Shown: piece after piece, positions 17,878 to 25,055 of the stretch
Layout of the letters: each line of letters opens with the position of its first letter
How positions within the stretch are numbered: the first letter of the stretch is position 1
DNA from: Eshraghiella sp964405265
GTDB taxonomy: Bacteria; Bacillota; Clostridia; Lachnospirales; Lachnospiraceae
Direction of reading: 5' to 3'
Length of the DNA stretch: 51,470 nucleotides
Assembly (NCBI GenBank): GCA_964405265.1
Contig: CAYONC010000011.1
Location: forward strand, 1-51,470
The notes under the pieces: generated by a model
The model's database searches: none
Told to the model about the DNA's origin: nothing
The model's input: the letters and a program-made list of their open reading frames with translations, nothing else
Made by a program: the position numbers and the translations under genes

Positions 17878-18861
17878 ATGAAAATTACATTTTTCGGAAC
17901 AAAACCTTATGACAGATTATGGTTTGAACCTCTCAGTCATGATTATAACTGCCGCATCCGCTTTATAGAGCCCGGTCTTGAAGCCGATACCGTCCTTCTT
18001 GCCGGAGGCTCTGATGCCGTCTGTATATTCGTTAATGACTATGTTACTGAGGATATAGCCGCTGCCCTTGAAAAAAACGGTATAGGCCTTATACTGCTCA
18101 GATGTGCCGGATACAACAATGTTGACCTTGAAGCGGCGGCAAAACACAAGCTGACCGTTCTTCGTGTACCGAATTATTCACCCTCGGCAGTAGCCGAATT
18201 TTCCATGGCTGCCCTGCTCTCGGTAAACAGACATATACATCGTGCTTACTCACGTACAAGAGATTTTAACATGAGCATAAACGGACTTATGGGTCATGAT
18301 TTAAACGGAAAAATCGCCGGTGTTATCGGAACCGGAAAAATCGGTCAGTGCATGATAGACATATTTAACGGATTCCACATGAAGGTTCTTGCTTATGACC
18401 CTTTTCCGAATGAAAATCTGGATGCGGTGTATGTGCCTCTTGAAGAATTGTTTGAACGCTCGGATTACATTTCACTGCACTGTCCGCTTACAAAAGATAC
18501 TTATCACATAATTAACCGTATCTCTATTTCTCTCATGAAAACCGGAGTTATCATTGCCAATACATCAAGAGGGCCGCTGATTGAATCATCAGCACTTGTG
18601 GAAGGTCTTAAAAACGGAAAAATAGGCGGTGTTGCCCTTGATGTGTATGAAGAAGAGGATGAGGTCTTTTATGAAGATTTTTCCAGTGAAATAATACAGG
18701 ATGATATCCTGTCACGGCTGTGTACCATGCCAAATGTCCTTATTACCTCGCACATGGGGTTTTTCACAAAAGAAGCCATGTATGCCATTGCCGTAACAAC
18801 ACTCGAAAACGCCGTTGCCTATGAACAGGGTTCCCGTCTCGTAAACGAGATACACTGTTAA
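17878..18861 (+). CDS. ldhA: D-lactate dehydrogenase (LdhA type)
   Basis: NAD-dependent D-2-hydroxyacid dehydrogenase that reduces pyruvate to D-lactate in fermentation. I start it at the ATG at 17878, seven bases after GGGAG; the frame extends to 17833 without a binding site. The 327 residues match LdhA (about 330). It begins MKITFFGTKPYD, has FVNDYV, RCAGYNNVDL, the Rossmann motif GVIGTGKIGQ near 145-155, ANTSRGPLI with the substrate Arg, LDVYEEED with the catalytic Glu, and SHMGFFT with the catalytic His (SHQAFFT in many relatives). A -10 sequence TATAAT at 17817-17822 precedes it. It is alone on the plus strand. Confidence 0.93.
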   Translation: MKITFFGTKPYDRLWFEPLSHDYNCRIRFIEPGLEADTVLLAGGSDAVCIFVNDYVTEDIAAALEKNGIGLILLRCAGYNNVDLEAAAKHKLTVLRVPNYSPSAVAEFSMAALLSVNRHIHRAYSRTRDFNMSINGLMGHDLNGKIAGVIGTGKIGQCMIDIFNGFHMKVLAYDPFPNENLDAVYVPLEELFERSDYISLHCPLTKDTYHIINRISISLMKTGVIIANTSRGPLIESSALVEGLKNGKIGGVALDVYEEEDEVFYEDFSSEIIQDDILSRLCTMPNVLITSHMGFFTKEAMYAIAVTTLENAVAYEQGSRLVNEIHC

Positions 18862-18905
18862 AAAATACCGGATGATACCGTTCCTGCGGAACAGGTACCA
18901 CCCGG
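18861..18905 (-). terminator. Terminator of the agrD transcript
   Basis: A long imperfect hairpin with nested arms CCGG, TACC, TTCC / GGAA, GGTA, CCGG. On the minus strand it is followed by TATTTTTT. It lies 105 bases beyond the agrD stop and borders the ldhA stop, so it probably ends the leftward agrD message. The plus strand lacks a U-tract. Confidence 0.6.
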
Positions 18906-19010
18906 CATAATTCGGATTCCCTTTCAGCCTAATCATATCCCTGCATGTAAATTTAATGCTTTCTATATGATAAATCTCCCGTCATATTAAATAACGCCGT
19001 AATGACATTA

Positions 19011-19169
19011 TTAAATATTTTCTGACTTCTTAAGCTTATCAGCTTCTTTTGGAAATACCGGCTGATATGATAACCATATACATGCCGAATCAGCATTTCG
19101 TTTTACCATCTTTTTGGCAATTGAGTTTACGCCTTCCGTTAATTTTTTGTTAAGTTTTCCTTTCAACAT
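19011..19169 (-). CDS. agrD: AgrD-like cyclic lactone autoinducer precursor
   Basis: A 52-residue peptide precursor. It starts at ATG 19169, nine bases after AAGGAGG. The N-terminus is basic and amphipathic (MLKGKLNKKLTEGVNSIAKK). The core reads DSACIWLSYQPVFP, and the C-terminus is charged (KEADKLKKSENI). This is the AgrD layout: amphipathic leader, a Cys-started ring, then an invariant Pro two or three residues after the cut, then an acidic/basic tail. By comparison with the clostridial core SACLWFTHQP, the predicted signal is a thiolactone ring of Cys30-Ile-Trp-Leu-Ser34, cut before Tyr35. AgrB at 21450 would process it and AgrC at 19308 sense it. It has its own promoter, a copy of the agrB one, and is placed after agrC rather than after agrB. 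Confidence 0.92.
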   Translation of the reverse strand: MLKGKLNKKLTEGVNSIAKKMVKRNADSACIWLSYQPVFPKEADKLKKSENI

Positions 19170-19202
19170 CTTTGATGTCCTCCTTAAATTTTTTACACTC
19201 CG

Positions 19203-19292
19203 ATTTTAATATTTTTTTTCAATTTTGTGGGGCAATGGGAAAAAATAGTTGATTTATGGGAAAATTCGGTAAGCGTTTAGTACTTTTGTACT
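19203..19292 (-). promoter_or_regulatory. agrD promoter with AgrA-type direct repeats
   Basis: Upstream of agrD, the minus strand carries two copies of TTTTCCCAT (19264-19256 and 19243-19235) separated by exactly 12 bases, so repeat starts are 21 bases apart, the geometry used by LytTR regulators such as AgrA. A possible -35 TTGCCC (19235-19230) and -10 TAAAAT (19208-19203) are 21 bases apart, too far for unaided polymerase. The segment 19214-19292 is nearly identical to 22054-22132, with a 53-base identical core. Confidence 0.8.
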
Positions 19293-19307
19293 ATTGTTTT
19301 TCCATTT

Positions 19308-20624
19308 TCAGGCTGTAACCGGAAGTATCAAAACTGATACAAATTTTTCGTTTTCAACAAAATATTCCAGATATCCATCATACTTTTCTGCTGTCCTGTT
19401 CACACTTGACATTCCTATTCCGTGAAGGCCTCCGTCATTCTTCGTTGACCTGAGTCTGCCATCCTGTTCCATGAGTATGCCTTCAAAATCATTTACTATT
19501 TTTACCACACATATTCTTCCGTCATTCTGCATAAAAATTCTTACCTTTACGGTAGAATTTTCTCCCTTTCCCACGGCTGCCGTAACAGCATTATCAAGAA
19601 GATTTCCCATCATGGATATCATATCCATGTCTGATATATTACTCAGATCGGTTCCCTGCTCCACATATACGTCAAATACAACACCGTTTTTTTCTGCCCT
19701 TGAGGCGTTTTCAGCCAGAAGAGCGTCCAGAACCCTGTAGTTGCTGTATACGGTTATTACCTTCTTTTCAAAGCTCTTGTCAATATTTTTAACAAGATTA
19801 TAGATTTCTTCATTCTGTTTCTCGACAGCCATTTCTCCTATTACCTTCAGGTAATGACTGGTATTGTGAACCATTTCCTTGTAGTTATCATTCATTTCCG
19901 CAATCTGGTTAAGACGCTGGATTTCCGATTTCTGGTGGGTTATTTCCATTCTGTATTCATTTTCCTTGTATAACCCCTCGGTATAATTTTGGAACGCATA
20001 AAATACAAGTATATTACCTAACAGCATACATACAAAAAATACTGTCATCAGAAGCCTTGCCCATGTATTTCCGGAGAAATCAACCCCGGAATAAAAAATT
20101 GTAAGCATACATCCGATTGTACACAGCGGAAGGCACATATATGCTGCGAACATCCTGTTGGAAAGTCTGTGTTTTGCCTTTCCTGAGGTCTGTTTTAACA
20201 CGGTAAAAATTATATAATTTAAAAACTTGACAAATACGAGCTGCCACGCATCCTCTGACAGCGGAAGAACCCCTGTTTCAGACACAAGCGACACCGTAGC
20301 CCTCGCCATTATGAGATGAAGGAACTCCACTCCTATCATAACGGCATATGCAATTACGAAATACCCTATTCTTACACCGGTTTTTGACTCAAACATAAGC
20401 GTTACAAATAACCACAGCAGTATGGGTACGCCTATCAGGTTCAGGTATCCGTTTTCAAAAGAATTGATAAGGAAGAGAAGCGAGCATGCTCCTGCCGATA
20501 AAAGCACACGCTGTCTTTTCTCCCACCTTTCCCTTACGGAAAAAAAATTATTAAAGTAATCAAATATAAGATAAATCTCTATTATACATCCAAAAAGCGT
20601 TATTACCCTGTCTAATGTATCCAT
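19308..20624 (-). CDS. agrC: AgrC-like quorum-sensing histidine kinase
   Basis: Membrane receptor kinase predicted to bind the cyclic AgrD peptide outside and phosphorylate AgrA inside. Residues 1-215 hold about six or seven hydrophobic helices. The cytoplasmic part starts with a coiled-coil (YRMEITHQKSEIQRLNQ), then the phosphoacceptor region VHNTSHYLKVIGEM near residue 260, the N-box MMGNLLDNAVTAA near 345 and a glycine box GLHGIGMSSVNRTAEKY near 405, the GHKL/HPK10 type with a short ATPase domain. Length (438) is typical for AgrC. The start follows AGGAGAGTAATA, and agrA ends 19 bases upstream. The agrD promoter begins 15 bases past its stop. Confidence 0.93.
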   Translation of the reverse strand: MDTLDRVITLFGCIIEIYLIFDYFNNFFSVRERWEKRQRVLLSAGACSLLFLINSFENGYLNLIGVPILLWLFVTLMFESKTGVRIGYFVIAYAVMIGVEFLHLIMARATVSLVSETGVLPLSEDAWQLVFVKFLNYIIFTVLKQTSGKAKHRLSNRMFAAYMCLPLCTIGCMLTIFYSGVDFSGNTWARLLMTVFFVCMLLGNILVFYAFQNYTEGLYKENEYRMEITHQKSEIQRLNQIAEMNDNYKEMVHNTSHYLKVIGEMAVEKQNEEIYNLVKNIDKSFEKKVITVYSNYRVLDALLAENASRAEKNGVVFDVYVEQGTDLSNISDMDMISMMGNLLDNAVTAAVGKGENSTVKVRIFMQNDGRICVVKIVNDFEGILMEQDGRLRSTKNDGGLHGIGMSSVNRTAEKYDGYLEYFVENEKFVSVLILPVTA

Positions 20625-20643
20625 TATTACTCTCCTGTTCTTT

Positions 20644-21384
20644 TTAATATTTTCTTGCTAAATTCTTTGCAAACCGTTCTTTAAATATCTTATAATAACC
20701 GCGTGCAACAGGCAGTTTTTCTTCGTTATACAGCACTAACTCCTGCGGCAGGAGCTGTTTGACATAACGGATATTTACCAGATAACCCGCGCTTATCTGT
20801 TCAAAGCCATGTTCCTTATACTGTTCATACAGCTCCGATACCCTGTCATCCAACAGTATCTGCTCGCCAAATTCATTTTCCCTGCAATCCGGTGCAACAA
20901 CAATCCTGCTGCCTCTCTTGGCATTGGCTATGTATACGATATTGTTCAGATTAACCCTGATTGAGCTGTATCGGAAATGTCCCGTTATAAAATATTCCAC
21001 ATTATTCCTGTCTACTTCTTTCAATATTTCCCTCAGCTCTTCAATAATTTCCGCATCCGTATACGATTTCAGCAGATATCTGAACGGTGTTGCCTTAAAA
21101 GACTTTACGGTCGGAAGACGTACTCCTGAGCAGAACACAAGAACGGCATACGGATAATATTTTCTGAATATTCCTGCAACAGCATCACCATCCGCATCTC
21201 CAAGCTGCATGTCAAGCACCAGCAAATCAAACTTATTGCCTGTTTCAAGGTCAAATATGAATTCCGCTCCTGAGGTATACTCATAAAACATTACATTCTC
21301 CGTATTCTGTCCGGCAATGGTTATCATTCTCTTCATATACGATATAAAATTCTTATCATCATCACAAATTGCTATATGTATCAT
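20644..21384 (-). CDS. agrA: AgrA-like LytTR response regulator
   Basis: DNA-binding response regulator, partner of AgrC. The receiver (residues 1-125) has the acidic pocket CDDD at 7-10 and the phosphoacceptor Asp in LLVLDMQLGD near 58, with a Lys in YLLKSYTD. The LytTR domain (about 130-240) includes FRYSSIRVNLNNIVYI and EQISAGYLVNIRYVKQL. LytTR proteins bind direct repeats about two helical turns apart, matching the repeats before agrB and agrD. The start follows AAGGAAAATC. The gene sits between agrB (65 bases upstream) and agrC (19 bases downstream), so an agrB-agrA-agrC transcript is likely. Binding to these repeats is inferred. Confidence 0.93.
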   Translation of the reverse strand: MIHIAICDDDKNFISYMKRMITIAGQNTENVMFYEYTSGAEFIFDLETGNKFDLLVLDMQLGDADGDAVAGIFRKYYPYAVLVFCSGVRLPTVKSFKATPFRYLLKSYTDAEIIEELREILKEVDRNNVEYFITGHFRYSSIRVNLNNIVYIANAKRGSRIVVAPDCRENEFGEQILLDDRVSELYEQYKEHGFEQISAGYLVNIRYVKQLLPQELVLYNEEKLPVARGYYKIFKERFAKNLARKY

Positions 21385-21449
21385 ATGATTTTCCTTCTTA
21401 AACAGTCATATGAGAAATTATATCATAAATACCGGACGACTTCCATTAT

Positions 21450-22016
21450 TCATTTAATTTTCCCTGCTATAAGCATTATGGTATGAACAGCATACGCATA
21501 AGCCGTAACAGCAGTTAATTTATAAATTCCGCATATGACCGATACAGACAGAACCGCAAGATGAACAGCTAAAATAATACCGGTTTTTCTTCTGCATGCC
21601 CTTTTCTCTCCTTCACTCAGAGGCTTGGCATCGCTGTCCGCCGGTGACAGTATAAAAACAACTGCCATACACAGCAGTGCTGTAAAAATGTATACCGGTA
21701 CCGGCACATACTGAGGCAGAAACACAACCGCTGCCTCGCTTCCTGCCACTATAAACCCGGATATAACCGAACACTTCCACAGACTCGAAGCATGCCAGCC
21801 TCCGCTGTATGTCCTTATCGGTATATATATTCCGAGAAATAAAACAACCGTCAGCACATCCCTGAATACAATTCCAATTACCAAAGAAACAATGACATTA
21901 AACAGAACCTCAAGCAGTAAAAAATATCCGTACCTGTATATGCTTATTTCATCCTCCGGTATGGTATTGTTTTCGACCTGTTTTTTTATTATCCGGTCTA
22001 CCATCTTCTGAACCAT
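21450..22016 (-). CDS. agrB: AgrB-like peptide-processing membrane protease
   Basis: Membrane cysteine endopeptidase that cuts the AgrD C-terminus and closes the thiolactone. The 188-residue protein has about six hydrophobic helices. The catalytic pair is visible: His in SGGWHASSLWKC and the Cys at its end, matching His77 and Cys84 of the staphylococcal enzyme. The N-terminus is amphipathic (VDRIIKKQVENNTIPEDE) as in relatives. The start follows AAGGAGGGAATA. It is the first gene of the locus behind the 22043-22132 promoter, and uniquely is not followed by agrD, which lies 2.3 kb downstream beyond agrC. Confidence 0.95.
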   Translation of the reverse strand: MVQKMVDRIIKKQVENNTIPEDEISIYRYGYFLLLEVLFNVIVSLVIGIVFRDVLTVVLFLGIYIPIRTYSGGWHASSLWKCSVISGFIVAGSEAAVVFLPQYVPVPVYIFTALLCMAVVFILSPADSDAKPLSEGEKRACRRKTGIILAVHLAVLSVSVICGIYKLTAVTAYAYAVHTIMLIAGKIK

Positions 22017-22042
22017 ATTATTCCCTCCTTTCAGTTGGAAAT

Positions 22043-22132
22043 AATATACAGTTTTTTCTCAATTTTGTGGGGCAATGGGAAAAAATAGTTGATTTATGGG
22101 AAAATTCGGTATGCTCTTAGTACTTTAGTACT
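22043..22132 (-). promoter_or_regulatory. agrB promoter with AgrA-type direct repeats
   Basis: The minus strand has TTTTCCCAT at 22104-22096 and 22083-22075, again a 12-base spacer. TTGCCC (22075-22070) and TATATT (22048-22043) stand 21 bases apart. The upstream part has an AGTACT doublet also found before agrD. This is the second copy of the block at 19214-19292. Confidence 0.8.
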
Positions 22133-22155
22133 GCAAAATTCAGCTTTGCAAAGGG

Positions 22156-22194
22156 CAAAAAAACAGAATGTGCCGAAACGGATTCTGCACATTC
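22156..22194 (-). terminator. Terminator after the TetR gene
   Basis: On the minus strand GAATGTGC pairs with GCACATTC around a 13-base loop, followed by TGTTTTTTTGCCC. It lies just past the TetR stop and separates it from the agrB promoter. Confidence 0.85.
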
Positions 22195-22204
22195 CATACA
22201 TATT

Positions 22205-22774
22205 TTACTCTGATTTAATTAACATCATCATTGCACTGAATTGCGTGCTGAGCATCTGTCCGAGCTCCTTCTCCGAAAAGCTGCACGCTCCCGTGGCACA
22301 CAGCGCACCTACTCCGAAGGTATATATCCACACATGTTCAAACAGCTGTCGTGCCTTCAGGCTGTCCAGTCCGTAATCTTTTTCTATGGCTTTAATACAC
22401 ATTAATGCCGTTTCTCCCAGTTTTTCAAACATATCCTCAAAGCTTGATATGCTTTCATTCTCACGCATGAAAAGCAGCTGGTACAGCTTAGGCTCACGAC
22501 AGCCGAACATGACCATCTTCATTCCGGTTTTCTTGAATATCGGCATACCCGGCGTTTCCACTCCCGTAAATCCGTCAAAATATTTCATTGCGGCATTTCT
22601 GACATCTGCCTGAATTTCCTTCATACTGTTATATAATGTAAATATCGGACTTGATGAACATCCCAATTCATCCCTAAGCCCCTGTGCAGTAAGTGCGTCA
22701 ATGCCATTTTCGGATACTATTTTCAATCCTGCCGCTGTTATTTCTTCTTTTGTAAATTTTGGTTTTGGTGGCAT
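22205..22774 (-). CDS. TetR/AcrR family regulator
   Basis: A 189-residue transcription regulator. Residues 8-50 form a TetR helix-turn-helix (EEITAAGLKIVSENGIDALTAQGLRDELGCSSSPIFTLYNS). The C-terminal ligand domain has several Cys and Met residues (MKMVMFGCREPKLYQLLF; GALCATGACSF) and the style of TetR proteins annotated with the WHG-like C-terminal domain. It starts 5 bases after the CYTH stop on the same strand and is probably co-transcribed with it. Its target is unknown. No palindromic operator was recognised in the short upstream region, so control of a distant gene is possible. Confidence 0.88.
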   Translation of the reverse strand: MPPKPKFTKEEITAAGLKIVSENGIDALTAQGLRDELGCSSSPIFTLYNSMKEIQADVRNAAMKYFDGFTGVETPGMPIFKKTGMKMVMFGCREPKLYQLLFMRENESISSFEDMFEKLGETALMCIKAIEKDYGLDSLKARQLFEHVWIYTFGVGALCATGACSFSEKELGQMLSTQFSAMMMLIKSE

Positions 22775-22779
22775 AAACT

Positions 22780-23271
22780 TTATTCCTTCCTTCCCATTGC
22801 CAGATAATTGTTATGGTATCTTATGTCTCCGCTTACATTTTTTCCAAACCATGAGGGTCTGTTAAATTTTTTCATATCTTCATACGATGCAAACTCCACC
22901 TCAGCCAGTACAAGTCCCTCGTATACACCGTTAAAAACATCAAGCTCCGCCCGTATTCCGCTGACACCGGTTTCCTCTGCATCAAGCGGAATGATATACC
23001 TCTTTTTGGTAATGATAATGCCGTCACATTTTGCAAGAAGCAGTTCAAAGGCTTCCTTCGTAAGTAGTGCTTCAATTTCTTCACTTATGCAGGCATCCCG
23101 CTCTTCCTGTTTTCTCCTGTCAGACTTATATGTAAAAATGTACCGGTTATTACTCTTTCTGACCCTTAATACCGGTGAATATGACAGATAACCCTGCACA
23201 ATGTCAATGCATTCATATTCATCCAGCCCGTCCGGTAACCCGTTTACCAGAAATTTCTGTTCAATTTCCAT
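22780..23271 (-). CDS. CYTH-domain protein (triphosphate tunnel fold)
   Basis: A 163-residue protein of the CYTH superfamily, which hydrolyses triphosphates or forms adenylates inside an antiparallel beta-barrel tunnel. The hallmark EIEQKFLV (ExExK) is at residues 2-9. Further charged strands follow: VLRVRKSN, YIFTYKSD, ITKKRYIIPL, RAELDVF, and LAEVEFASYEDMKKF, and the C-terminal WFGKNVSGDIRYHNNYLA is close to bacterial inorganic triphosphatase-type members. The activity is inferred from the family only. The start follows AAAGGGCAG. It is the first gene of a CYTH-TetR pair. Confidence 0.9.
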   Translation of the reverse strand: MEIEQKFLVNGLPDGLDEYECIDIVQGYLSYSPVLRVRKSNNRYIFTYKSDRRKQEERDACISEEIEALLTKEAFELLLAKCDGIIITKKRYIIPLDAEETGVSGIRAELDVFNGVYEGLVLAEVEFASYEDMKKFNRPSWFGKNVSGDIRYHNNYLAMGRKE

Positions 23272-23452
23272 ATAACTGCCCTTTCCGCCCGTATCTTAAT
23301 TTTATCTATAAAACAGTCTATCCGAATTTGCATATTCCGTCAAGGCTCCGCTTTTCGCAAAATTAATCGTCTCGATTTTCTTTACCATAACATTTTTTGA
23401 AGTGTTTTATGATATAATCCGTTTAAACAATTAATCGAGGAAGGATATGATT

Positions 23453-24094
23453 ATGGATATTTTAGAATTAATGAAATCACGGCACAGCGTAAGACAATAC
23501 AGGAATCAGCCCATAGAAGAGGATAAGAGAGCACTGATTAACGTATTGATTACGGAAATTAATGCTAAAGGCGGTCCGAATATGCAGGTATTCTATGATG
23601 AGCCGGAGTGCTTCGGCTCTTTCATGGCTCATTATGGAAAATTCAGCGGCGTTTCCAACTATGTCGTTATTACAGGGACAAAAAAAGACCGGGAGAAAGC
23701 AGGCTACTATGGTGAAAAACTTGTGCTCAGATGTCAGGAGCTGGGACTGAATACCTGCTGGGTAGCATTAACCCACGGTAAAACCAAAGCCGTTATTGAA
23801 AAGGGCAAAAAAATTCTGATCGTCATTGCACTCGGCTATGGTGAAAATCATGGTGCTGCTCACAAAAGCAAGGTGCTTCATGCACTCGGAAGCTCTGATG
23901 TGAATACGGACTGGTTTGAAACCGGTCTTATGGCGGCATCACTTGCACCTACCGCCATGAACCAGCAGAAATTCTTTTTTGAATTGAAGAACGGCAGAGT
24001 AAGTGCCAGGGCATTCCGCGGATTTTATTCAAAAATTGATTTGGGAATCGTAAAATACCACTTTGAAGCCGCAACAGGTCACGAGGTCTTATAA
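23453..24094 (+). CDS. Nitroreductase family protein
   Basis: A 213-residue FMN-binding nitroreductase-like oxidoreductase, cytosolic. It opens MDILELMKSRHSVRQYRNQPI, the standard SRxSxRxY FMN phosphate motif. The GTKKDREKAGYYGEKLVLRCQELGLNTCW segment and the GLMAASLAPTAMNQQKF stretch with the Asn-Gln-Gln motif are typical. I start at 23453, eight bases after AGGAAGG, rather than the ATG at 23447 which is too close. A TATAAT at 23413-23418 is the only good promoter element. Its stop overlaps the ArsR start by one base, so the two are translationally coupled. Substrate is unknown. Confidence 0.9.
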   Translation: MDILELMKSRHSVRQYRNQPIEEDKRALINVLITEINAKGGPNMQVFYDEPECFGSFMAHYGKFSGVSNYVVITGTKKDREKAGYYGEKLVLRCQELGLNTCWVALTHGKTKAVIEKGKKILIVIALGYGENHGAAHKSKVLHALGSSDVNTDWFETGLMAASLAPTAMNQQKFFFELKNGRVSARAFRGFYSKIDLGIVKYHFEAATGHEVL

Positions 24095-24444
24095 TGGACA
24101 ATGCGAAAATAGACCGGCTCGCCGCTGATTTTGAACAATGCAGGAAAATACTGCTTGCACTCGGTGATGAGAACAGACAGCACATGATTTTAGGCATGCT
24201 TAAATTAGGAAAATGTTCCGGCGTAAGAGTAAGTGAAATTACGGAAATGACCCATTTATCAAGGCCTGCCGTGTCTCATCATCTTCAGATACTGAAGAAT
24301 GCCGGAATCCTTAAAATGAGGCGCGAAGGAACCAGAAATTACTATTATTTTGACCCGGACATGAGAAGCTTCAGCCTTCTTATAGACATGCTTCAGAATG
24401 CCGCAGCCATAACCTCGGAGCTTCCCGACAGAAGCGGAGAATAA
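24094..24444 (+). CDS. ArsR-family regulator
   Basis: A 116-residue winged-helix regulator. Residues 18-90 match ArsR proteins: ILLALGDENRQHMILGMLKLG, then the recognition helix HLSRPAVSHHLQILKNAGIL, and the wing MRREGTRNYYYFDPD. No metal-binding Cys motif (CVC) is visible, so it may sense something other than arsenic-type metals, or regulate by another mechanism. The start overlaps the nitroreductase stop by one base (TAATG), which implies joint expression and possibly feedback on this operon. A terminator follows at 24547-24587. Confidence 0.93.
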   Translation: MDNAKIDRLAADFEQCRKILLALGDENRQHMILGMLKLGKCSGVRVSEITEMTHLSRPAVSHHLQILKNAGILKMRREGTRNYYYFDPDMRSFSLLIDMLQNAAAITSELPDRSGE

Positions 24445-24546
24445 ACATTCTGTCCTCTATGAATAAGGATTAACGGAAATTTCCACAAATTCAAAGAAGC
24501 AGACGGTTTTTTCCGCTTCCGGACCGTCCTGCAATACTAACAAAAC

Positions 24547-24587
24547 AGCCGGTGTCAATACATAAATTGACATCACCGGCTGCTTTT
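24547..24587 (+). terminator. Terminator after the nitroreductase-ArsR operon
   Basis: AGCCGGTG-TCAA pairs with TTGA-cat-CACCGGCT, followed by GCTTTTA. It lies about 100 bases past the ArsR stop. The intervening sequence has another CCGTC-rich partial hairpin and no gene. Confidence 0.8.
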
Positions 24588-24604
24588 ATCAGACTGTCTG
24601 TTTC

Positions 24605-25008
24605 TTAAAAACAATTTCTTTCCGATAATTGTTTATCTTTATTGTACTCTATATTTTTTATATCATTATAGAAAAACTTATTTATTTCCTTTCTTTCAAC
24701 CCTTCTGCTATAATATCTTTTTTCTCTGTATACAATAAAATACTCTTTATAAAATATAATTTCTATTTGAGAAGGTACTCGTATATCTCCTCCCCCTGCA
24801 ACAGTCACACTTATAATGGAAACTACAAATAGTATATTCGTTGACCAATTGAAATTTTTGAGAAAATTTTCCTTATATATAATAGACATTACTAAAACAA
24901 CAAAAATAATTACCTATAGTATTTTTTTACTAAGTACAATACTTTACTTGTATTTTTAGGTTTTCTGACTAACTCTGTATCTTTACAAATATAAATCGGT
25001 TCATCCAT
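24605..25008 (-). pseudogene. Frameshifted small membrane protein gene
   Basis: A probable broken gene. It begins at ATG 25008 after TTGAGGAAAG and reads MDEPIYICKDTELVRKPKNT through LVKKYYR, then meets TAA near 24912. The next frame continues at once with IIFVVLVMSIIYKENF and goes on through a hydrophobic helix and IEIIFYKEYFIVYREKRYYSRRVERKEINKFFY to a stop at 24605. One indel joins the halves. The tail may also be cut, as related Lachnospiraceae proteins seem longer from memory. The sequence is AT-rich compared with its neighbours, as expected for a decayed accessory gene. Function unknown. Confidence 0.6.
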
Positions 25009-25055
25009 AACTTTCCTCAATCAGCTCATGTTCTTCACCCCCCATTTTTGGAGGG

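Noticed and set aside
22205..22774. TetR protein as regulator of the agr locus next to it
   Set aside because: A strong terminator separates them, and the agr promoters carry LytTR repeats but no TetR-type palindrome.
23361..23437. Direct repeat AATTAATCG at 23361 and 23429 before the nitroreductase gene
   Set aside because: Only nine AT-rich bases, not palindromic as an ArsR operator should be; too weak to call.
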